Assembly: GCA_963790325.1 (NCBI GenBank)
Contig: CAWBNY010000003.1
Location: forward strand, 496,001-560,000
Source: JAXDMK01 sp963790325
GTDB taxonomy: Bacteria > Actinomycetota > Acidimicrobiia > Acidimicrobiales > AC-14
DNA: 64,000 nt
Reading direction: 5' to 3'
The notes under the pieces are model-generated. The model searched no databases and was not told where the DNA came from. It saw only the letters and a program-made list of their open reading frames with translations. Each line of letters begins with the position of its first letter. Position 1 is the first letter of the stretch. Positions 15,411-24,367 of this stretch are shown one piece after another. The position numbers and the translations under genes are program-made.

Positions 15411-15929
15411 GCAGGATCGACCTCCTCGCCCCCTACCCCGCGGGCGGTCCCCCGGCCCGCGGGCGGTTCGCCACCCTCCGCCTCCCGCGTGACCTCCACC
15501 CGTACCTCGCCCGTTACGGGCGGCCCATCCGCTACGGCTACGTCCACCGGCCGTTCCCCCTGTCCGCCTACCAGACGGTGTTCGCCCGCGACCCGGGCAG
15601 CGCGGAGATGCCCAGCGCCGGCCGCCCGTTCACCACCACCCTCGTCACCGGCGGTGGGCACCACCGTCACCCGGGCCCTGGAGTCCGCCGCCGACCCCCG
15701 CCGGCGGGTGCACCCGACCGAGGGGTGGACCGAGCTGGTCGTCACCCCCGAACGGGGGACGAGGGTCGTCGACGGCCTGATCACCGGTTGGCACCCACCG
15801 GCGGGGTCGCACCTGCTCCTGGTGGAGGCGGTGGCGGGACGGCCGGCGGTCGAGCGGAGCTACGCGGCCGCGGTCGAGGCGAGGTACCGGTGGCACGAGT
15901 TCGGGGACGTGCACCTGGTGCTCCCGTAG
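15411..15929 (+). pseudogene. queA: Broken queA-like gene (SAM:tRNA ribosyltransferase-isomerase)
   Basis: The first part (15411-about 15655) reads RFATLRLPRDLHPYLARYG, then AYQTVFARDPGSAEMPSAGR, as in the central region of QueA-like proteins. The second part (about 15656-15929), in another frame, reads GTTVTRALESAADPRR, VVDGLITGWHPPAGSHLLLV and AAVEARYRWHEFGDVHLVL, matching the QueA C-terminus. The N-terminal third is missing, replaced by TPR repeats. About 60-65 codons are missing at 15655 with a frame change. QueA makes epoxyqueuosine in tRNA anticodons. The gene cannot give a working enzyme as it stands. Confidence 0.8.
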
Positions 15930-15946
15930 GTCCCTACGATGGCGGG

Positions 15947-16456
15947 GTGAAGTTCCGACTCGAGCAGCACTTCGCCAGCCCCCTCGCCGACGTGGAGGAG
16001 GCGTTCGTCGACCCCGACCTCCTCGCCCACCTGGAGGACGAGCCCGACCTCGGCCGCCCCCGACTGCTCGACAAGCGCGACGAGGGCGGCCTGGTGCACC
16101 TGCGGGTGCGCTACGCCTTCACCGGTGAGATCGGCCCCCCGCTGTCGGCCCTGGTCGAGCCGGCCCGGCTCACCTGGGTGGAGGTCTCCGTCATCGACCG
16201 CCGCACCCACCGCACCGAGTTCCACATCGTCGCCGACCACTACCCCGACCGGCTGAAGTGCGTGGGCACGGTCGAGCTCACCTCCGGCGCCGCCGGCGGG
16301 ACGGTGCGCGTGGCCCAGGGCAACCTCGAGGTGAAGGCCCCTTTCGTCGGGGGCAAGATCGAGCGGGCGGTCATCGACAGCCTGGTCGACCAGGCCGCCA
16401 CCCAGGCCCGGGTCGTGGGCGAGTGGCTGGTCAGCCGGAGGCAGGCGGAAGCCTGA
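15947..16456 (+). CDS. DUF2505 protein (SRPBCC-like)
   Basis: 169 residues. MKFRLEQHFASPLADVEEAF, WVEVSVIDRRTHRTEFHIV and a C-terminal helix (DSLVDQAATQARVVGEWL) fit the DUF2505 family, which has a START/SRPBCC-like lipid or ligand-binding fold of unknown ligand. GTG at 15947 is preceded by TACGAT six bases upstream, a -10-like box, so translation is probably leaderless. Its 3' end overlaps the convergent marR gene by 26 bases. Confidence 0.8.
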   Translation: MKFRLEQHFASPLADVEEAFVDPDLLAHLEDEPDLGRPRLLDKRDEGGLVHLRVRYAFTGEIGPPLSALVEPARLTWVEVSVIDRRTHRTEFHIVADHYPDRLKCVGTVELTSGAAGGTVRVAQGNLEVKAPFVGGKIERAVIDSLVDQAATQARVVGEWLVSRRQAEA

Positions 16457-16961
16457 CCTCGTCCACCGCCGGCGGGCAACGGCCGGCGGCCCGCTCCTCC
16501 TCCCGGAACCGCCGCAGGTGGTCGCGCACCGCCTCGCTGATCGTGCGCAGCTGGGCCACCTGCTCCGGGCTTAGCCGGTCGAACAGGTGGGTGCGCACCC
16601 CCTCGACGTGACCGGGGGCGGCCGCGGCCAGCGCCGCGAACCCCTTGTCGGTGAGGGTGGCCATCGACCCCCGCCGGTCGGTGGCGCACGTCTCCCGCCG
16701 GACCCACCCCGCCTCCTCCAGCCGGGCGACGGCGTGGGACATACGGCTGCGGGAGGACTGCGACCGCTCGGCCAGCTGGCTCATCCGCAGGGTGCGGTCG
16801 GGGGCCTCCGACAGGCGGACGAGGATCTCGTAGTACCCGTGGGGGATGCCGGCGTCGCGCTGGAGCTCCTGGTCGAGGGTCTCGAACAGGAGCTGGTGGG
16901 CGTCGAGGAACGCCCGCCACGTCCGCTGCTCCTCCTCGTTCAACCACCGGGGTTCTCCCAT
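16431..16961 (-). CDS. MarR-family transcriptional regulator
   Basis: 176 residues. A winged helix-turn-helix is visible (MSQLAERSQSSRSRMSHAVA, then the wing ETCATDRRGSMATLTDKG), flanked by dimerisation helices. The N-terminal GIPHGYYEILVRLSEAPDRT is typical of MarR proteins. It is divergent from the glyoxalase-like gene at 17050 across 88 bases, so it may repress that gene and itself. No clear palindrome was identified in that gap. Confidence 0.88.
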   Translation of the reverse strand: MGEPRWLNEEEQRTWRAFLDAHQLLFETLDQELQRDAGIPHGYYEILVRLSEAPDRTLRMSQLAERSQSSRSRMSHAVARLEEAGWVRRETCATDRRGSMATLTDKGFAALAAAAPGHVEGVRTHLFDRLSPEQVAQLRTISEAVRDHLRRFREEERAAGRCPPAVDEVRLPPASG

Positions 16962-17049
16962 GCCGGGCCCGACTCTAGGGCCGACCCGGGCCGCCCGGAA
17001 TGGCCGCCGTTCGCCGGCTGTTCATCGCGACGTCCCCGAGGAGCCGTTC

Positions 17050-17550
17050 ATGCCGATCACCCGCCTCAACCATGCCGTCCTCTACGTTCGCGACGTCGCC
17101 CGCAGCGTCGAGTTCTACACCGAGGCCCTCGGGTTCCGGCTCCTGCCCATCACCGCCGCCATGGCCGGCGCCGCCTTCCTCCAGGCCCCCGGGTCCACCA
17201 ACGACCACGACCTGGGCCTGTTCGAGATCGGCTCCGCCGCCGCCCCCTCCGCCGCCGGTCGGGCGACCGTCGGCCTCTACCACCTGGCCTGGGAGGTCGA
17301 CACCCTGGCCGAGCTCGAGCGCCTGGCCGGCGTGCTGTCGGCCCGGGACGCTCTCGTCGGGGCCAGCGACCACGGCACCACCAAGAGCCTCTACGCCCGC
17401 GACCCCGACGGGCTGGCGCTGGAGGTGGCGTGGGTCGTCCCTGCCGACCTCCTCGACCCCGAGGCCCTCGACGCCCGCACGCGCATCGGCCGCCTCGACC
17501 TGGAGCGGGAGAAAGCCCGCTACGGCGCCACCACCGCCGGCGGAACCTGA
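17050..17550 (+). CDS. VOC-family protein, catechol-dioxygenase/glyoxalase type
   Basis: 166 residues. ITRLNHAVLYVRDVARSVEF, GLYHLAWEVDTLAEL and DPDGLALEVAWV give the expected His, His and Glu metal ligands of a two-module VOC enzyme. GAGGAG lies 7 bases before the ATG at 17050. Being divergent from marR suggests a role in handling an aromatic or electrophilic compound sensed by that regulator. The substrate is not evident. Confidence 0.82.
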   Translation: MPITRLNHAVLYVRDVARSVEFYTEALGFRLLPITAAMAGAAFLQAPGSTNDHDLGLFEIGSAAAPSAAGRATVGLYHLAWEVDTLAELERLAGVLSARDALVGASDHGTTKSLYARDPDGLALEVAWVVPADLLDPEALDARTRIGRLDLEREKARYGATTAGGT

Positions 17551-17647
17551 CGCGTCTCCGACGCCCACCCGACCTCCGCCACCCGGAAGGTGGCTGGGGG
17601 TCCCGGCGGCCGGGTACGTTTGGCCGTCCGCCGGCCCCCGGAGGTCC

Positions 17648-18616
17648 GTGACCGCGCCGCCCCGACGTTCGATCGTTCTGACGACCATGGCGACTGTCAT
17701 CGCGCTCGTCCTCGGAGTGGTGGGCGCCAGTGCGGACGAGATCGGCGACAAGGAGGCGGAGGCGGAGATCCTGGCCGGGAGGCTGGCCGACCAGGCCCGC
17801 GCCATCGTCGCCCTCGACAGGGAGCACCGGTCGGCCCGGGAGCGCCTGATCCAGGTGGAGGGCGCCCTCGCCCAGTCCGAGAGCGAGCTGGCGGGGGCGT
17901 CGGTGCGCCAGGAGGAGGCCCGCCGGCTGCTCGTGGCCCACGCCCAGGTGGCCTACGTCACCGGCGGCTCGATCTCCTTCGTGGGCAGCCTGGCCACCGG
18001 CTCCACCCCCGACGGGGGGGCCCGGCGCACCTACCTTCGCCTCGTCACCGGGGAGGACCGGCAGGCGGTGGGTCGGATGCGGGCCGCCCGGGAGGACCTC
18101 GTGGTGAAGCAGCGCGACCTCGACGCCGCCCACCGGCGGGCAGCCGACCAGGCCGACACCGTCGGGGCCGACCTGGAGGAGCTGCAGCACGCCATGAACG
18201 CCCAGCGGGCGCTGGTGGCCAAGGTCGACGGCGAGCTGGCGACCCTGGTGGCGGCGGAGCAGGCCCGGGCCGCGGAGCAGGCCCGCCAGGAGCAGGCTCG
18301 TCGGGACGCGGAGGCGGCCGCGACCCGGGCGGCCCCGGTCGACCTGGCCGGGCCTTCGGTGACGGCCTCGGCGTCGGGAGGGGTGCTGTCGATGGACGAG
18401 GCCTTCGCCTGCATCCGCCAGTTGGAGTCGGGCAACAACTACTCGACGCCCGGCGGCGGGGCCTACCAGTTCCTCGACTCCACCTGGCAGTCCCTCGGCT
18501 ACGAGGGCTCGGCCCAGGACCACGCCCCGGCGGTGCAGGACGAGGGCGCCCGCCGCCTCCAGGCCCGCAGCGGCTGGGGCCAGTGGACCACTGCGCCCCT
18601 GTGCGGCCTGATCTGA
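17648..18616 (+). CDS. Secreted coiled-coil protein with Rpf/transglycosylase-like C-terminus
   Basis: 322 residues. A signal peptide (IVLTTMATVIALVLGVVGAS) is followed by about 180 residues of coiled coil rich in Ala, Glu, Arg and Gln (EAEAEILAGRLADQARAIVA, AEQARAAEQARQEQARRDAE). The C-terminal 80 residues (FACIRQLESGNNYSTPGGGA, YQFLDSTWQSLGY, GWGQWTTAPLC) are a resuscitation-promoting-factor-like lysozyme fold with the catalytic Glu in RQLESG. Two Cys may form a disulfide. Peptidoglycan remodelling outside the cell is likely. GTG at 17648 is preceded closely by GGAGG; the later ATG would shorten the n-region. Confidence 0.85.
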   Translation: MTAPPRRSIVLTTMATVIALVLGVVGASADEIGDKEAEAEILAGRLADQARAIVALDREHRSARERLIQVEGALAQSESELAGASVRQEEARRLLVAHAQVAYVTGGSISFVGSLATGSTPDGGARRTYLRLVTGEDRQAVGRMRAAREDLVVKQRDLDAAHRRAADQADTVGADLEELQHAMNAQRALVAKVDGELATLVAAEQARAAEQARQEQARRDAEAAATRAAPVDLAGPSVTASASGGVLSMDEAFACIRQLESGNNYSTPGGGAYQFLDSTWQSLGYEGSAQDHAPAVQDEGARRLQARSGWGQWTTAPLCGLI

Positions 18617-18703
18617 CCGGCAGCCCGAGCGGCGCCTGACCCGGCGGGACTCAGAGCCGTCCGCCGGCAGCAGCACGCCGCGCCGGGGCGCCTCGACCGC
18701 CCA

Positions 18704-19981
18704 TCACCCGCCGAGCTCTCCGGCCTCCTCGTCGAAGCCGACGATCACCCGGTTGGCACGGTCCCAGGTGAGGTAGTTCCAGGCCCAGCTGGTGAGCACC
18801 GACAGCTGGTTGCGGAAGCCGACCAGGTACAGCAGGTGCAGCACCAGCCACGCCAGCCAGCCCAAGGTGCCGTCGAGGCGCAGGCCGAGGGGGAGCTCGG
18901 CCACCGCCGAGCGGCGGCCGATGGTGGCCATGATCCCCTTGTCCTTGTACCGGAACGGGCGGGTGGGCCGGCCCGTCATCCGGGCCACGATGTTCTTGGC
19001 CGCCCGCCGCCCGCCCTGGATGGCGACCTGCGCCACCTGGGGCAACGGCCTGCCGTCCTTGCCCTCGGAGGCGGCCACGTCGCCGATCACGAAGACCTCG
19101 GGCCGGCCCCGCAGGGAGAGGTCGGGCAACACCTTCACCAGGCCCCCCGAGCCCTGTTCCACCCCCAGGGCGTCGACCAGGGGGTGGGCCCGCACTCCCG
19201 CCACCCACACCACGGTGGCCGACCGGATGACGGTGCCGTCGGTGAGGACGACGCCTTCGGGGGTCACCGACGCCACCGCCGTCCCCAGGCGAACCTCGAC
19301 GCCGCGGGACTCGAGCACCCGCCGGGCGCCCTGCTGCGAACGGACCGAGAACCCGTGCAGCAGGTGGTCGGCCATCTCCACCAGCACCACCCGGGGCCGG
19401 CCGAGGCCGGCACCGGCGTAGTCCTTGGCCAGCACCACGTGGAACAACTCCACGTAGGCGCCCGCCAGCTCGACCCCGGTGGGCCCACCGCCGGCGATGA
19501 CGACGGTGAGGGCGCCCCGGTCGACCAGCGACGGATCGCGGGCGGCCCGCTCGAACTGGTGCAGGACGTGGTCGCGCAGGCGGACCGCGGCGGGGAGCGT
19601 CTTGAGGGTGAAGGCGTGGTCGGCCACCCCGGGAACCCCGAAGTCGGCCGGAACGGTCCCCGGCGCGAGGACGAGGTAGTCGTAGTCGAGGAGGCGACCG
19701 TCGTCGAGGACGATCTGGCGCCCGCCGAGGTCGACCGACTCCACCGCCGCCATGTGGACCTTCACGTTCGACTCGTCCCGGACGATGGAGCGCACGCTGT
19801 GGGCGACGTCGTCGGCCGAAAGCCCGGCGGTGGCCACCTGGTAGAGGAGGGGCCAGAACCCGTGGAAGTTGTTCTTGTCGACGAGGGTCACGTCGACCGG
19901 CTGGGCGGCCAGGGCCCGGGTGACGCTCAACCCGCCGAATCCGGCTCCCACGACCACGACCTGGGGTCTGCTCGATGCCAC
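18704..19981 (-). CDS. ndh: Type II NADH dehydrogenase (NDH-2)
   Basis: 425 residues. The first Rossmann motif VVVVGAGFGGLSVTRAL binds FAD. The second, VVIAGGGPTGVELAGAYVEL, binds NADH, and the conserved VFVIGDVAA and LPQVAQVAIQGG follow. The C-terminal amphipathic and hydrophobic region (LAWLVLHLLYLVGFRNQLS) docks on the membrane. The enzyme passes electrons from NADH to menaquinone without pumping protons. GTG at 19981 gives the family length; ATG at 20032 would add 17 residues and cannot be excluded. It is divergent from 20069. Confidence 0.92.
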   Translation of the reverse strand: MASSRPQVVVVGAGFGGLSVTRALAAQPVDVTLVDKNNFHGFWPLLYQVATAGLSADDVAHSVRSIVRDESNVKVHMAAVESVDLGGRQIVLDDGRLLDYDYLVLAPGTVPADFGVPGVADHAFTLKTLPAAVRLRDHVLHQFERAARDPSLVDRGALTVVIAGGGPTGVELAGAYVELFHVVLAKDYAGAGLGRPRVVLVEMADHLLHGFSVRSQQGARRVLESRGVEVRLGTAVASVTPEGVVLTDGTVIRSATVVWVAGVRAHPLVDALGVEQGSGGLVKVLPDLSLRGRPEVFVIGDVAASEGKDGRPLPQVAQVAIQGGRRAAKNIVARMTGRPTRPFRYKDKGIMATIGRRSAVAELPLGLRLDGTLGWLAWLVLHLLYLVGFRNQLSVLTSWAWNYLTWDRANRVIVGFDEEAGELGG

Positions 19982-20068
19982 GCCCCGCCATCCTGCCCCA
20001 TGGCCCGGCGGGCGTCGGTCCGACCCGGACATCCGGCCCCGTCCCGCCGGTCTGGCACCGTAGGGCTC

Positions 20069-20203
20069 ATGGTGGTGCCCGATCCCGACACGATGGCGCG
20101 CCTCTTCACCACCTGCGGCGCCGACGTCTCCCTCCGGCGGCCGGTTCACTCCCTGAAGTTGGCGGGGGCGGCCCGGGCCGTGCTGCTGGTGGCGGTCGGG
20201 TGA
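20069..20203 (+). CDS. Possible small protein, 44 residues
   Basis: ATG at 20069 to TGA at 20201-20203. The sequence is MVVPDPDTMARLFTTCGADV, then a basic segment and a hydrophobic end (AARAVLLVAVG). The main support is that its stop overlaps the GTG of the acetyltransferase gene (GTGA), a coupling seen repeatedly in this window. It has no recognised relatives and no strong ribosome site, so it may be only a leader ORF. Confidence 0.3.
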   Translation: MVVPDPDTMARLFTTCGADVSLRRPVHSLKLAGAARAVLLVAVG

Positions 20204-20727
20204 CGGGGCCGGAGCCGGTGTTGGAGGGCGCCCGGGTCCGGCTGCGGCCGGCGGAGCGGGCCGACGTTCCCGAGCTGGTCCGCATCCGGTCGACGCCGGA
20301 GGTCTACGAGCGGTGGCGGGGCGGAGACGACCTGCTGGCGTCGGTGGAGGAGGACTTCGACGACCCCTCGGTGACCCTGTACGCCATCGAGCTCGAAGGC
20401 CAGGTGGTGGGGCTGATCCAGTGGTACGAGGAGGACGAGCCCGACTACCGCCACGCCAGCATCGACCTCTACGTCGACCCCGCGGCCCACGGGCGGGGCA
20501 TCGGCACCGACGCCGTCCGCACCCTGGCCCGCCACCTGGTGCGCGACCTCGGCTTCCACCGCCTCGTCATCGACCCCGCGGCCGACAACCAGATCGCCAT
20601 CCGCACCTACGCCAAGGTCGGCTTCCGCCCGGTAGGGATCATGCGCCAGTACGAGCGGGGCCCCGACGGCACCTGGCACGACGGACTCCTGATGGACCTA
20701 CTGGCCGGCGAGCTGATCGAGGAATGA
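20200..20727 (+). CDS. GNAT acetyltransferase, AAC(6')-like
   Basis: 175 residues. Acetyl-CoA binding is shown by YVDPAAHGRGIGTDAVRTLA. Other segments, LIQWYEEDEPDYRHASIDLY and NQIAIRTYAKVGFRPVGIMR, resemble aminoglycoside 6'-N-acetyltransferases and related RimJ-type enzymes. Whether it modifies aminoglycosides or another amine cannot be settled from sequence. GTG at 20200 overlaps the stop of the small upstream ORF. Confidence 0.8.
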   Translation: MTGPEPVLEGARVRLRPAERADVPELVRIRSTPEVYERWRGGDDLLASVEEDFDDPSVTLYAIELEGQVVGLIQWYEEDEPDYRHASIDLYVDPAAHGRGIGTDAVRTLARHLVRDLGFHRLVIDPAADNQIAIRTYAKVGFRPVGIMRQYERGPDGTWHDGLLMDLLAGELIEE

Positions 20728-20868
20728 GCTGAGCATCGAGCGATCGGTGCCGGTCGGATGGCGTGGATGGCGTGGAGGACCCGGCTTGACCAGCCGACCC
20801 GACCGTCGCCTCGCCCGCCCGCAGCCCTGACGAGGCGCCGCCACGACGGCCAGGCCGGGGGCCCGTGG

Positions 20869-21768
20869 TCAGCCTCTCTCGGCCACTGCCTGGGCCGCGA
20901 ACGCCAGCGCTCCGGCGGGGCCGGCCAGGTCGCCCAGGCCGGCCCGGACCACGAAGTCGTCCCGGCCGTACTCGGGCAGGCCCGGGTAGCCGCCCAGCTC
21001 GGCCGCCAGCGCCCGCCGCACCCGTTCGACCAGCCCTGGCATGTGGGCGATCCCCCCGCCCAGCACGATCCGCTCGGGGGCGAAGGCGTAGACCGCGTTG
21101 CGCAGGCCGCCGGCCAGGTAGGTGGCCTCCAGATCGAGCGCCTCCTCCCGCCGGGCCCCGACCAGCTCCTCCGGACGGCACCCCCAGCGCCCGGCCATCG
21201 CCGTCCCGCTGGCCATCCCCTCCAGGCAGTCCCCGTGGGCGTAGCACGCCCCCTCGTACGTGTCGCCCGCCACCCGGCGCACCACCACGTGACCCATCTC
21301 CGGGTGGAGGACCCCGTGCACCAGGGCCCCGTCGACCACGACCCCCATCCCGACTCCCGTCCCGATGGTCACGTAGACGAAATCGGCCAGCCCCCGGGCC
21401 GCACCCGCCGCCCCCTCGGCCAGGGCCGCCCCGTCGACGTCGGACCCCACCGCCACCGGCACCCCGGGAAACCCGGCCCGCACCGGCTCCAGCACGTCGA
21501 CCCCCACCCAGGCCCGCTTGGGCGTGTCCAGCAACCGCCCGTAGGACGGTGCCGACGGCCGCAGGTCGATGGGGCCGAAGGCGGCCACCCCGACCGCGGC
21601 CAGCGCCACCCCGGACGACTCCCCCATCGCCCGCAGCCGGTCCACCGCCCACCCGAGCGTCTCCTCGGGCGTGGTCGTCGGGTGGCGGTCGAGGGCCACC
21701 ACGTCGTCGGCCCCGCCACCGACGACGCAGATGACCTTGGTCCCCCCCAGCTCGATCCCGCCCAGCAC
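20869..21768 (-). CDS. ROK-family sugar kinase (fructokinase type)
   Basis: 299 residues. GIELGGTKVICVVG is the N-terminal phosphate-binding motif, VTIGTGVGMGVVVDG the second ATP-binding loop, and PEMGH with CYAHGDCLEGMASG the zinc-binding site in the fructokinase (YdhR/GmuE-like) arrangement. It transfers phosphate from ATP to a hexose. It begins 11 bases after the ABC permease gene on the same strand, so it probably phosphorylates the sugar that this importer brings in. Fructose or mannose are guesses. Confidence 0.87.
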   Translation of the reverse strand: MLGGIELGGTKVICVVGGGADDVVALDRHPTTTPEETLGWAVDRLRAMGESSGVALAAVGVAAFGPIDLRPSAPSYGRLLDTPKRAWVGVDVLEPVRAGFPGVPVAVGSDVDGAALAEGAAGAARGLADFVYVTIGTGVGMGVVVDGALVHGVLHPEMGHVVVRRVAGDTYEGACYAHGDCLEGMASGTAMAGRWGCRPEELVGARREEALDLEATYLAGGLRNAVYAFAPERIVLGGGIAHMPGLVERVRRALAAELGGYPGLPEYGRDDFVVRAGLGDLAGPAGALAFAAQAVAERG

Positions 21769-21779
21769 CCGATGTCGGC

Positions 21780-22838
21780 TCAGTGCCCGGCCGACTTCCT
21801 CGTGTTCAGCTGGTCGAACCCGACCGCCACGAGGATCAGCACGCCGATGGCGATCTGCAGGTAGAAGGCGTTGATGGCCAACAGGTTGCCACCGTTGTTC
21901 AGGACCCCCATGATGAGGGCACCCGTGGCCGCCCCCAGGGCGCTGCCCTTGGCCCCGAAGAGGCTGGCCCCGCCGATCACGCAGGCGGCGATGGCGTTGA
22001 GCTCGAAACCGGTGCCGGCGGTGGGGATGCCCGCCCCCAGCCGCGACGTCAGCAGGAAACCGCCGACGCCCGCCAGCAGGCCGGAGATGGCGTACACCGA
22101 CACCGTCACCACCCGCACCGGCACCCCGGCCAGGCGGGCCGATTCCGGGTTCGAGCCGACGGCGTAGATGTAGCGCCCGAACACCGTCCGGGTGAGGACG
22201 AAGTGGATGGCAACCGTGATGATCACCGCGAAGATGAGCAGGTTGGGGATGCCGACCAGCGTCCCGTTGGCGATCTCCTCGAAGCTCTGGGGCAGCGGCT
22301 GCACCGTCTTGGCGTCGGTGATGACCAGCACCACCCCCCGGGCGATCCCGAGCATGCCCAGGGTGGCGATGAAGGGTGGCAGCTTGGCCCTGGTGACCAG
22401 CAGGCCGTTGACCACGCCCAGTCCGGTGCCCAGCAGCACCCCGACCAGGATGGCCAGGGGGATGGGCCAGCCCGCCACCAGCAGCTGGGCCGTCACCGCC
22501 CCCGACAGGGCCAGCACCGACCCCACCGACAGGTCGATGCCGGCGGTGAGGATCACCAGCAGCTGTCCCACCGCGATGATCCCGAAGATGGCCACCTGGC
22601 GGGCCAGGTTGGCCAGGTTGCTCCCGGTGAGGAAGTCGTCGCTGGCCAGGGTGAGCGCCCCCACCGCCACCAGCAGGACCACCAGCCCGCCGCTCTCCCG
22701 GCCGGCGACGTCGCCCAGGGTCATGACCCGGTTCACCGTGGCCGGCACCCCCGGCTCCTCCGTCGGCTCGATCCCGATCGCCGGCCCCGTGCGGATGGTG
22801 GTGGTGAGCACCGGCTCGCGCCACACCAGCTTCGGCAT
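21780..22838 (-). CDS. Sugar ABC transporter permease (RbsC-like)
   Basis: 352 residues with about eight to ten membrane segments. The family signatures are LVILTAGIDLSVGSVLALSG and AIAACVIGGASLFGAKGS. A 45-residue polar N-terminus precedes the first helix. Its ATG overlaps the stop of the ATPase gene by one base. It forms the membrane channel of a ribose/monosaccharide-type importer with the adjacent ATPase and binding protein. Confidence 0.92.
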   Translation of the reverse strand: MPKLVWREPVLTTTIRTGPAIGIEPTEEPGVPATVNRVMTLGDVAGRESGGLVVLLVAVGALTLASDDFLTGSNLANLARQVAIFGIIAVGQLLVILTAGIDLSVGSVLALSGAVTAQLLVAGWPIPLAILVGVLLGTGLGVVNGLLVTRAKLPPFIATLGMLGIARGVVLVITDAKTVQPLPQSFEEIANGTLVGIPNLLIFAVIITVAIHFVLTRTVFGRYIYAVGSNPESARLAGVPVRVVTVSVYAISGLLAGVGGFLLTSRLGAGIPTAGTGFELNAIAACVIGGASLFGAKGSALGAATGALIMGVLNNGGNLLAINAFYLQIAIGVLILVAVGFDQLNTRKSAGH

Positions 22839-24367
22839 CAGCCCTCCACCTTTCGTCCGCCGCTCGCCAACCGCAGGACGTCCTCCTCCGATGCCGCCCG
22901 TCCCAGCTCGCCGGCCACCGCCCCGTCCTTCAGGACCAGGATGCGGTCGGCCAGCCCCAGCAGCTCGGGCAGGTAGGACGACACCACGATGATCCCCAGC
23001 CCCGACGCGGCCAGGTCACCGATCACCGTGTACAGCTCGCCCTTGGCCCCCACGTCGATGCCCTTGGTGGGCTCGTCGAACACGAGGATCTTGGGTTTCG
23101 TCAGCAGCCACCGGGCCAGCAGCACCTTCTGCTGGTTCCCGCCCGACAGGGTCGACACCGGCTGGTCGTACGACCCCGCCCGCAGGCGCAGGCTGTCGAG
23201 CAGCCGGTCGGCCTCGTCGGCCATCTCCGGTGGTGGCAGGAGGCCGTGGCGGGATCCCCGCCGGAGGCTGGCGATGGTGACGTTCTCCCGGATCGACAGC
23301 TCCGGCAGCAGCCCCAGCACCTTGCGGTCCTCGGTGAGCAGGCCGATCCCGGCGTTCATCATCGTCCGGGGACCGGTGGGCTTCACCGCGGTGCCGTCGA
23401 CCTCGATCTCGCCGGCCACGATGGGCGTGGCCCCGAACAGCGAGAGCAGCAGCTCGCTCCGGCCCGACCCGAGCAGGCCGCCGATGCCCAGGATCTCGCC
23501 CGCCCGCAGGTCGAAGTCGATCGTCGGACCGTCGGCCTCCCGCTGCAGTCCCCGCACCCGCAGCAGGGGGGTCCCCGGCTCCTTCTGGGTGTCGGGGTAG
23601 AGCGAGGTGATCTCCCGGCCGACCATGGCCGTGATCAGCCGGTCCTCGTCGTAGGCGGACATCGGACCGCTCTCGGACAGGCCGCCGTCGCGCAGGACCG
23701 TCACCCAGTCCCCGATCTCGAACATCTCCTCCAGCCGGTGGGTGACGTAGAGCATGGCCACCCCGTCGTCGCGCAACCGCTTGATGTGCTCCATCAGCCG
23801 CTTCGACTCGGCCTCGGTGAGGGCGGTGGTGGGCTCGTCGAACACGATCACCTTGACCACGTCGGCGGTGAGGACCTTGGCGATCTCGACCAGCTGGCGG
23901 GTGGCCGCCGGCAGACGCTCGACGATGGCGTCGGGGGAGACGTTGGTCAGGCCCACGTCGTCGAGCGCCTGGCGGGCCCGGGCCTTGAGGTCGCCCCGGT
24001 CGAGGATGCCCCGGTGCGACGGCAGCCGCCCCATGAACAGGTTCTCGGCCACCGACAGGTGGGGCAGCAGGCTCAGCTCCTGGTAGACGGCCTGCACCCC
24101 CGCCTCTCGGAGAGCGGCCGGCGTGGGTGACGTGACCGGCTGGCCGTCGATCACGAAGGTCCCGGCGTCGGCCCGGTGGGCCCCGGTGAGAACCTTGATG
24201 AGGGTGGACTTGCCCGCCCCGTTCTCCCCCGCCAGGCAGTGGACCTGGCCCGGCAGGAGGCGCAGGTCGACATCGGTCAGGGCCTGGACCGGCCCGAACG
24301 CCTTGGAGATGCCCTGGAGGGCGAGGACGGCCGTCCCCTCGGCGGCGGGCGCGGTGGCCGTGCTCAC
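22838..24367 (-). CDS. Sugar ABC transporter ATPase, two-domain (RbsA/MglA type)
   Basis: 509 residues with tandem nucleotide-binding domains. The first has Walker A GENGAGKSTLIK and Walker B VIVFDEPTTAL, but its signature region (ERLPAATRQLVEIAKVLTAD) departs from LSGGQ. The second has LGSGRSELLLS in place of a canonical Walker A, signature LSGGNQQKVLLAR, and ILVFDEPTKGIDVG. Unequal domains are normal for carbohydrate-uptake type 2 ATPases. GTG at 24367 overlaps the binding-protein stop (GTGA). Confidence 0.93.
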   Translation of the reverse strand: MSTATAPAAEGTAVLALQGISKAFGPVQALTDVDLRLLPGQVHCLAGENGAGKSTLIKVLTGAHRADAGTFVIDGQPVTSPTPAALREAGVQAVYQELSLLPHLSVAENLFMGRLPSHRGILDRGDLKARARQALDDVGLTNVSPDAIVERLPAATRQLVEIAKVLTADVVKVIVFDEPTTALTEAESKRLMEHIKRLRDDGVAMLYVTHRLEEMFEIGDWVTVLRDGGLSESGPMSAYDEDRLITAMVGREITSLYPDTQKEPGTPLLRVRGLQREADGPTIDFDLRAGEILGIGGLLGSGRSELLLSLFGATPIVAGEIEVDGTAVKPTGPRTMMNAGIGLLTEDRKVLGLLPELSIRENVTIASLRRGSRHGLLPPPEMADEADRLLDSLRLRAGSYDQPVSTLSGGNQQKVLLARWLLTKPKILVFDEPTKGIDVGAKGELYTVIGDLAASGLGIIVVSSYLPELLGLADRILVLKDGAVAGELGRAASEEDVLRLASGGRKVEG

